From: JBAYZQ01 sp041672385 | GTDB lineage: Bacteria > Spirochaetota > Spirochaetia > Sphaerochaetales > Sphaerochaetaceae | Assembly: GCA_041672385.1 (NCBI GenBank) | Contig: JBAYZQ010000073.1 | Coordinates: forward strand, 1 to 10,995 | Direction of reading: 5' to 3' | DNA: 10,995 nt | Shown: positions 5,903 to 10,995 of the stretch, in pieces | Numbering within the stretch: position 1 is the stretch's first letter | How the letters are laid out: the number at the start of each line of letters is the position of its first letter | Translations under genes and position numbers: made by a program | Notes under the pieces: generated by a model | The model's database searches: none | Seen by the model: only the letters and a program-made list of their open reading frames with translations | What the model was told of the DNA's origin: nothing

Positions 5903-6898
5903 ATGAAAAGAATTGTTTCTTTTTTTGGAGAGCATTCCGAAGTTTTTGAGGAATTAAACGAGCGAACAAGAAAATATGCGTTGTCTAAAGATATTGAATA
6001 TATGTGGCATTCTCAAGAAGATTTTAACCAAGAAGAAGTAGTAAAGGATCTGCAGAATTCTGAGGCAGGTTTAATTGATATCGAACCCTATGGTGAAGAT
6101 ATTTTTAAACAACTTGGAGATAGATGTAAATTACTTATTCGTTTTGGAGTAGGATTTGACAAAGTAGATCTTAATGCTGCCACTAAATATGGTTTATGTA
6201 TTACAAGGACAACTGGGGCTAACTCAATGAGTGTTGCAGAAATGGCACTTTCAATGATAGTTGCATTAAGAAGACAACATGTAGTTAATCGAGCAACAGT
6301 AAATTCTGGAGTATGGACTAAAAACATTGGTAATGAAACTTATGGTAAAACAATAGGAATTATTGGATTTGGAGCTACAGGACAAAGATTAGCAAAATTA
6401 TTAACAGGTTTTGATTGTAATATTTTAGTTTATGATCCATATCCAAATAAAAAACTCATTGAAAAATATAATGCAAAATTAGCTGAAATAGATGAAATTT
6501 TTGCTCAATGTGATGCTATTAGTATTCATGTTCCTTATTGTCCAGAAACACATATGCTTGCCAATGAAGATAGATTAAGAATGATGAAGTCAAATGCTGT
6601 AATTGTTTGTACTGCTAGAGGTAACATTGTTGATGAAGAGGCTTTGTATAAAGTTTTAAAAGAAAAGAAAATTGGTGGTGCAGGTTTAGATGTTTATTCT
6701 GAAGAACCTCTTCCCGCTTCTTCACCCCTAACAACTTTAGACAATGTGATTTTAACTCCACATGTTGCTAGCCAAACTTATGAAGCACTTTGGGCTACAT
6801 ATAAAAAAGCAATTGATATAATGGATGATTTTTATAATGGTAGAGAATTATTAAAAAGCGATCTATTAAATCCAGAATATAAAGAGAATATTAAATAA
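5903..6898 (+). CDS. NAD-dependent D-2-hydroxyacid dehydrogenase (SerA/phosphoglycerate dehydrogenase-like)
   Basis: Interconverts a 2-oxo acid and a D-2-hydroxy acid with NAD(H) in the cytoplasm. At 331 residues it has the normal length for a family member without an ACT domain. The nucleotide-binding domain carries GFGATG (155-160), with D178 after the second strand indicating NAD rather than NADP. Catalytic residues are R239 (CTARGNIVDE), E268 (LDVYSEEPLP) and H287 (TPHVASQ). The substrate cannot be read from the sequence; glyoxylate, hydroxypyruvate and branched oxo acids are all handled by relatives. GAGGA lies 6 nt before the ATG. It is the first gene of the operon, followed after 80 nt by the lyase-like gene, so it may reduce or oxidise that enzyme's oxo-acid substrate or product. 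Confidence 0.92.
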   Translation: MKRIVSFFGEHSEVFEELNERTRKYALSKDIEYMWHSQEDFNQEEVVKDLQNSEAGLIDIEPYGEDIFKQLGDRCKLLIRFGVGFDKVDLNAATKYGLCITRTTGANSMSVAEMALSMIVALRRQHVVNRATVNSGVWTKNIGNETYGKTIGIIGFGATGQRLAKLLTGFDCNILVYDPYPNKKLIEKYNAKLAEIDEIFAQCDAISIHVPYCPETHMLANEDRLRMMKSNAVIVCTARGNIVDEEALYKVLKEKKIGGAGLDVYSEEPLPASSPLTTLDNVILTPHVASQTYEALWATYKKAIDIMDDFYNGRELLKSDLLNPEYKENIK

Positions 6899-6978
6899 TA
6901 AAATAGAAGATAAATCCAAAAAAAATAGGAAATTACTAATATTTGATGAAATGAGTTTTGTTTCATAAGGAGATGAAA

Positions 6979-7944
6979 ATGGGAAAGAAAACATTAAGAG
7001 AGTACATGACAGGAGATAAGTTTTATTATGTTCCTGAAATTTATGATTGCATTTCAACGAGAGCTGCTGAAATGAACGGGTTTGAGATGACGATGATTTC
7101 AAGTAGTGACTTTGCTTGTTCTCTGACAGGAATCCCTGATTTAAACTTGATTACAATCGATGAGTATTGTTTCATGATTGAAAGAATTAAAAATATGTCT
7201 GATATGCCGCTCTTTATTGATGCAGATGAAGGTTTTGGAAGACCTCTACAGACATACCTTGGTTGTAAAAGAATGGCGCACGCTGGTGCTGATTGTATTC
7301 TTATTACTGATGGTAATGAATTATCTCAACCTGGGCTAGCTTCAATTAAGGATACTTGTTATAGGCTAAAGGCTGCAAAAGATGGAATGGAAGGAACTGA
7401 CTGTCTTCTTCTTGCTAGTTGCAAAGCAAATGTAGATGAAGATTTTGATGCTTATACCGAAAGATTGAATAGTTATCTTGAGGCTGGTGCTGATATGATT
7501 CTTCCTCTTGGAATTTGCAATAGCACAAAGTATGGTGGAAAATTTGGAGCTGCAAAGAAGATTGGAGAAGCGGTAAAGGCTGCCTATTGGTATCCTGATT
7601 TGGATCCGGGTGATAAAGCAGAAGATGCCCCTGAACTTTTAAAAGCAGGATTTTTGTTTACTGGAATTCACTATTCTTTCAGAGCTGCGATGTATGCAAT
7701 GCTTGATACTGGAAGACATGTTTTTGAAAGTAAGACAAATGACTATGTCATGGAACACTATGATTATACTGGATACCATTTCCATTATTCACCAATGGCT
7801 TGTTTCCTTAATGGAACACCTTGGGTAGAACAAGAACAAAGGTACGTTGATAATCCTGATGATGCATTTGCAGCTAGAAAGCTTAAGGGATTTTGTGGTG
7901 AGAGCGATAAACTGGTATGGGACGGAAAACCAGTTAAAAGATAA
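6979..7944 (+). CDS. Isocitrate lyase/PEP mutase superfamily protein, divergent active site
   Basis: Members of this superfamily form or break C-C or P-C bonds next to a 2-oxo acid, using a Mg-bound enolate (methylisocitrate lyase, dimethylmalate lyase, PEP mutase, oxaloacetate decarboxylase). The protein has 321 residues. Family marks are SSSDFACSLTGIPD (41-54), the metal-site motif DADEGFG (81-87), and the EAGADMIL strand (168-175). Unusual points: the conserved HIED segment reads LITD (108-111), no lyase KxCGH-type loop follows it, and the usual ARTDA segment reads ASCKA (146-150), losing the Arg. The reaction may therefore differ from that of known members. The start is the ATG at 6979 with AAGGAG 6 nt upstream (6967-6972); a TTG at 6958 lacks such a site. 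A small hairpin (6946-6966) precedes the ribosome-binding site. The transporter genes follow after 33 nt. Confidence 0.85.
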   Translation: MGKKTLREYMTGDKFYYVPEIYDCISTRAAEMNGFEMTMISSSDFACSLTGIPDLNLITIDEYCFMIERIKNMSDMPLFIDADEGFGRPLQTYLGCKRMAHAGADCILITDGNELSQPGLASIKDTCYRLKAAKDGMEGTDCLLLASCKANVDEDFDAYTERLNSYLEAGADMILPLGICNSTKYGGKFGAAKKIGEAVKAAYWYPDLDPGDKAEDAPELLKAGFLFTGIHYSFRAAMYAMLDTGRHVFESKTNDYVMEHYDYTGYHFHYSPMACFLNGTPWVEQEQRYVDNPDDAFAARKLKGFCGESDKLVWDGKPVKR

Positions 7945-7977
7945 AAAAACCTCAAAATGAGGGAAAAGGAGTTTTAT

Positions 7978-9534
7978 ATGAAAAAAAGAGTTATTGTATT
8001 ACTAATGCTTTTGTGTTCAGTTTTCTTTGTGTTTGCTGGCGGAGCTGATGAGACTAGTACAAATGATGAAAGTCAAACGTTGAATATTGGTATTCAGTCA
8101 GAGTGTGTTCATACGATGCTTTCATTCTCACTTACAGGCGATAGTGTTGATTATTTTTATTCATGGCCTGTTTATGAGTCATTGTTTAAGCCAAATGCTG
8201 AAGGTTCAGTAGATCCTTGGCTTCTAGAAAGTTATGAAATGGATAAAGAGAATCTAACCTATACATTTAATGTAAGAAAAGGAATTACTTTCTCTGACGG
8301 TACCGTGTTTGATGGTGCTGCCTTAAAGTGGAACTTGGATCATTATCTTGAAGTTGGAGCAAAAGTTGCTGCATTACTTTCATCCATTGATACTGTGGAA
8401 TTAGTAGACGAAGACACTGTTGTGTTGCATCTTAAGACTTGGAGTTCTATTCTTCCATATGCATATTCTCGTGAATGTGGATATATGTATTCTCCAACTT
8501 TTTATCAAGAGCATGGCAAGGAATATTGTGATGAGAACCCATGTGGAACAGGTCCATATGTTATGACTGAATGGAATTATGATGTTTCAAAGACATTTGA
8601 AGCTAGAAGTGATTATTGGGATGGCCCAGCAAAAATTGATACAGTCAAGTATGTTATTTATACTGATCCTCTTGTAGCTCAAGCTGCTATGCAAAATGGT
8701 GATATAGATGCTTACCTTGGTCCTGATGCAGGGACAGCAAATTCTTTAAAGGCCGCTGGAATAGAAATAAAGACAGGGACTGTAAAATCTCATACTTATA
8801 TGCTTTGCTTTAACTCATTGAATCTTTCTGGAAACGATCCTACAGGCGATGTAAGAGTAAGAAAAGCAATTAGTTATGCAATTGATTTTGATGCATTAGT
8901 TGAAGCTGTTTGGGGTGATTTTGCACAAGAAAGGAATCAATTTGGTGTTGGACAGCATTTCTACAGTGATAGCGTTGTTGGTTATGATTACAACCCAGAA
9001 AAAGCAAAAGCTCTTCTTGCAGAAGCTGGATATCCAAACGGATTTACAATTGACTTGAAGACTGAAGATGCTTCTAGTCTTATAGACAGTGCTACAATTA
9101 TTCAGCAATTCTTATCTGAAGTTGGTATAAAAGCTAATCTTTCAATTCTTTCTGGTGCAGATGGAAACGCTGCAGAAGCTGGATGGGGCGAGGGCCTTTG
9201 GGTCCATGGTTCGTCAGTATATGTAAGTGCACCTATGCAAATGGCTTCTATGTTTAGACAAAATCTTACTGGACATGTTCTTGGCCTAACAAACCTTCTC
9301 CGTCCAGATGATGTTGAAGCTGCTATAGCTCTTTCTGTATCAGCTGCATCTGATGAAGAAGCAGTCGAAGCTATTGGCGAAGCAAACCGTTTGTTGACTG
9401 ATGAATATGCCATAGTAACTAATTTTGCAGAAGTAGCAAAACTTTTTGCAGTAAATAGTTATGTTAAAGATTCAGGAATTGGAGATACTTTCTATTCCGT
9501 TGCTGATCTTGCAAACGCTTGGCTTGACAAATAA
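7978..9534 (+). CDS. ABC transporter substrate-binding protein, family 5 (Dpp/Opp/Nik type)
   Basis: Captures the substrate outside the inner membrane and delivers it to the permeases encoded downstream. It has 518 residues. A signal peptide (1-20: KKR, a hydrophobic core, then VFA) is followed by GGADE. There is no classical lipobox, so it is either cleaved by signal peptidase I or a spirochaete-style lipoprotein with Cys13 as a poor candidate. The family 5 signature is clear at 66-108 (YESLFKPNAEG...WLLESYE...TYTFNVRKGITFSDG) and in GDVRVRKAISYAID. The family imports peptides, nickel, opines and various glycosides or acids, so the ligand is open. The start at 7978 is chosen because AAGGAG (7966-7971) lies 6 nt upstream. 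A 12-bp hairpin follows the gene, consistent with higher expression of the binding protein than of the permeases. Confidence 0.93.
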   Translation: MKKRVIVLLMLLCSVFFVFAGGADETSTNDESQTLNIGIQSECVHTMLSFSLTGDSVDYFYSWPVYESLFKPNAEGSVDPWLLESYEMDKENLTYTFNVRKGITFSDGTVFDGAALKWNLDHYLEVGAKVAALLSSIDTVELVDEDTVVLHLKTWSSILPYAYSRECGYMYSPTFYQEHGKEYCDENPCGTGPYVMTEWNYDVSKTFEARSDYWDGPAKIDTVKYVIYTDPLVAQAAMQNGDIDAYLGPDAGTANSLKAAGIEIKTGTVKSHTYMLCFNSLNLSGNDPTGDVRVRKAISYAIDFDALVEAVWGDFAQERNQFGVGQHFYSDSVVGYDYNPEKAKALLAEAGYPNGFTIDLKTEDASSLIDSATIIQQFLSEVGIKANLSILSGADGNAAEAGWGEGLWVHGSSVYVSAPMQMASMFRQNLTGHVLGLTNLLRPDDVEAAIALSVSAASDEEAVEAIGEANRLLTDEYAIVTNFAEVAKLFAVNSYVKDSGIGDTFYSVADLANAWLDK

Positions 9535-9556
9535 GTATTTTTAAATTTTGTTAATT

Positions 9557-9585
9557 TAGATGTCCTGTGTAAAACAGGGCATCTA
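9557..9585 (+). terminator. Hairpin between binding-protein and permease genes
   Basis: TAGATGTCCTGT (9557-9568) pairs with ACAGGGCATCTA (9574-9585), 12 pairs with one G-U, around the loop GTAAA. It is followed by ATATATTTAATTTTTG rather than an immediate U-run. It is best read as a partial terminator or a 3'-end stabiliser that sets the ratio of binding protein to permeases. The permease start lies 46 nt further on. Confidence 0.65.
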
Positions 9586-9631
9586 TATATTTAATTTTTG
9601 AGTAATCAAGAATTACGAATTAGAGAATGAT

Positions 9632-10585
9632 ATGAGTAGATATATAATAAAGAAAGTTCTGATAGCTTTCAGTCTTGTTTTTCTTATTTCCCTTTTTACT
9701 TTTTTGTTAATGCAACTTCTTCCGGGAGATCCCGCGGCAATTTCGCTTGGACAAGCTGCCACTGCAGAAAAAATACAAGAGTATAGAGATAGTTTTGGAT
9801 TAAATGATCCAGTCTTGGTGCAGTATTGGCACTGGATAACTGGAATACTCTTTCATGGAGATTTTGGCAAGTCTGTTTTAAATGCTAGAGATGTTACAGC
9901 ATATATTAACACTAGGCTTCCGAATTCTATTTCGATAGGATTACCGGGTTTGGTATTTGGAGTTATTATAGGACTTTTGATTGGTATTTTCTCAGCTGTC
10001 AAGCGAGGCAGCTGGGTGGATCAGGTCTTGACTTTTATTGTTAATTTCTTTTTAGCTAGTCCAAGGTTTTTGATTGCTATTTTTGGTGTAATTATTTTGG
10101 GATTGCAACTCAAATTAATACCGTTACAGGGATTTACTGCGCCGTGGGTAGATTTTGGTGATTATTCAAGAAAAGCATTTTGGCCGATTGTTGTTAATGC
10201 AATTTACACTGTTGCAATTATTGCAAGACAAACCCGATCAAATATGCTGGAAGTCACTAGCCAAGATTACGTAAGAACTGCAAGAGCCTATGGATTGTCA
10301 GAGGGCAAAATCATTTTTAAATATACATTCAAGAATGCACTGATTCCTGTAATAACCATTATTGGACTTCAGATGAGAAATATTGTAGCAGGTTCAGTAA
10401 TTATTGAGAATGTTTTTAATATTCCTGGAATTGGTCAACTACTTTTAAATGGGATTCAACAACGTGATTATTTTATAGTACAAGCTTGTGTTGTTGTGTT
10501 ATCAATGATGACTGTATTTTGCAACTTGTTTGTTGATATTGCATATGGCTTCATAGACCCACGGGTCAGAAAATCAATGAGGTAA
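9632..10585 (+). CDS. ABC transporter permease, DppB/OppB type
   Basis: One of the two inner-membrane channel subunits of a family 5 importer. It has 317 residues, the usual length. The first membrane segment (about 9-30) is followed by LPGDP (30-34), a hallmark of DppB-type permeases. Five further segments lie at about 100-121, 133-158, 185-200, 236-258 and 283-305. The cytoplasmic EAA loop that contacts the ATPase is at about 211-230 (DYVRTARAYGLSEGKIIFKY). The C-terminus ends with the common YGFIDPRVR motif. The ribosome-binding site is weak (AGAGAA before ATGATATG). Its stop is close to the start of the second permease. Nothing in the sequence tells whether peptides or another solute are carried. 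Confidence 0.95.
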   Translation: MSRYIIKKVLIAFSLVFLISLFTFLLMQLLPGDPAAISLGQAATAEKIQEYRDSFGLNDPVLVQYWHWITGILFHGDFGKSVLNARDVTAYINTRLPNSISIGLPGLVFGVIIGLLIGIFSAVKRGSWVDQVLTFIVNFFLASPRFLIAIFGVIILGLQLKLIPLQGFTAPWVDFGDYSRKAFWPIVVNAIYTVAIIARQTRSNMLEVTSQDYVRTARAYGLSEGKIIFKYTFKNALIPVITIIGLQMRNIVAGSVIIENVFNIPGIGQLLLNGIQQRDYFIVQACVVVLSMMTVFCNLFVDIAYGFIDPRVRKSMR

Positions 10586-10590
10586 TGATA

Positions 10591-10995
10591 ATGGAAAATA
10601 AAATAGATCTTCAAAGAATGCAAAAAGAAGTAAAACGAAGAAATCGTAAACAGACACTAAAGATTTTTTTTGGTCGTGGAATTATTGTAAAGTTGTGTTT
10701 TGCTGTATTGATTCTTTTCATAATTTTATCATTATTGCTTCCTTTAGTTTTGACTATTGATCCTAATAAACAGGAGTTAACGAATAAACTTTTGTTGCCA
10801 TCTGCTGAACATATTTTTGGAACTGACTATTTGGGAAGGGATGTATTTGTTAGAATCGTTTATGGTGGAAGAGTTTCACTTGCTGTAAGTTTGCTCGCAG
10901 GATGTTTTTCAGCCGTAGTTGGAATCACTCTTGGTTTAATTGCCGGATATTTTGGTGGATACCTTGGTAAAATTATTATGGCTTTTACCGATATT
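10591..10995 (+). CDS. ABC transporter permease, DppC/OppC type, partial (3' end beyond window)
   Basis: The second channel subunit of the importer. The first 135 residues are present and remain open at the right edge. A cytoplasmic basic N-terminus (about 1-30) leads into membrane segment 1 (about 32-55). The family hallmark FGTDYLGRD (76-84) follows, and membrane segment 2 begins near 95. The start at 10591 is favoured because GAGG (10579-10582), inside the end of the previous gene, lies 8 nt upstream. An in-frame ATG at 10585 overlaps the previous stop codon (TAATG) but is only 2 nt from that box. Either way the two permeases are translationally close-coupled. Full length is expected to be about 280-320 residues, with ATPase genes beyond. 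Confidence 0.93.
   Translation, partial: MENKIDLQRMQKEVKRRNRKQTLKIFFGRGIIVKLCFAVLILFIILSLLLPLVLTIDPNKQELTNKLLLPSAEHIFGTDYLGRDVFVRIVYGGRVSLAVSLLAGCFSAVVGITLGLIAGYFGGYLGKIIMAFTDI

Noticed and set aside
6958..6978. A TTG start that would extend the lyase-like protein by seven residues.
   Set aside because: The AAGGAG box at 6967-6972 would lie inside the extension and is ideally spaced for the ATG at 6979.
1..10995. CRISPR arrays, tRNA or rRNA genes, toxin-antitoxin or defence genes.
   Set aside because: No regularly spaced repeats, no cloverleaf-like sequence and no such protein families were seen on either strand.

Overview
The window looks like part of a low-GC bacterial chromosome, most likely a spirochaete of the Treponema type. 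That guess rests on the AT-rich base composition, an extracellular binding protein with a short ...VFA-GGADE signal peptide, a NusA with a long acidic tail ending in a zinc ribbon, and an ISAs1-type insertion sequence. None of these is decisive and no rRNA or tRNA gene is present, so the phylum is an inference.

Region 1 (1-2167, minus strand) is the front of the classical rimP-nusA-infB operon. It has a strong sigma70-type promoter (TTGACA-17-TATGCT), a leader of about 50 nt holding a complete intrinsic terminator, rimP, nusA (overlapping rimP by one base) and the first codons of a probable infB running off the left edge. Promoter and terminator are so close that the terminator can only act as an attenuator of this operon.

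Region 2 (about 2198-4503, minus strand) is an insertion sequence of about 2.3 kb with imperfect terminal inverted repeats. It carries two overlapping genes: a 211-residue accessory protein and a 440-residue ISAs1-family DDE transposase that starts inside the accessory gene behind a strong ribosome-binding site. A hairpin terminator closes the unit. The element sits about 30 bp upstream of the rimP promoter and has left that promoter intact. Its base composition is richer in G+C than its surroundings.

Region 3 (4504-5902) holds a spacer without genes, a GntR/FCD-family regulator with its own promoter and terminator, and a very AT-rich spacer with the promoter of the next operon. Both promoters share two sequence elements (TGTATAC over the -10 box and GATACAA downstream) whose spacing differs by 11 bp, about one helical turn. 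This suggests one regulator controls both.

Region 4 (5903-10995, plus strand) is an uptake and catabolic operon: a D-2-hydroxyacid dehydrogenase, a divergent isocitrate lyase/PEP mutase superfamily enzyme, a family 5 (Dpp/Opp type) substrate-binding protein, and two inner-membrane permeases, the second cut by the right edge. ATPase genes would be expected further right. The likely picture is that GntR/FCD senses an organic acid, the ABC importer brings in a related compound, and the lyase-like enzyme and dehydrogenase process it. The substrate cannot be named from the sequence.
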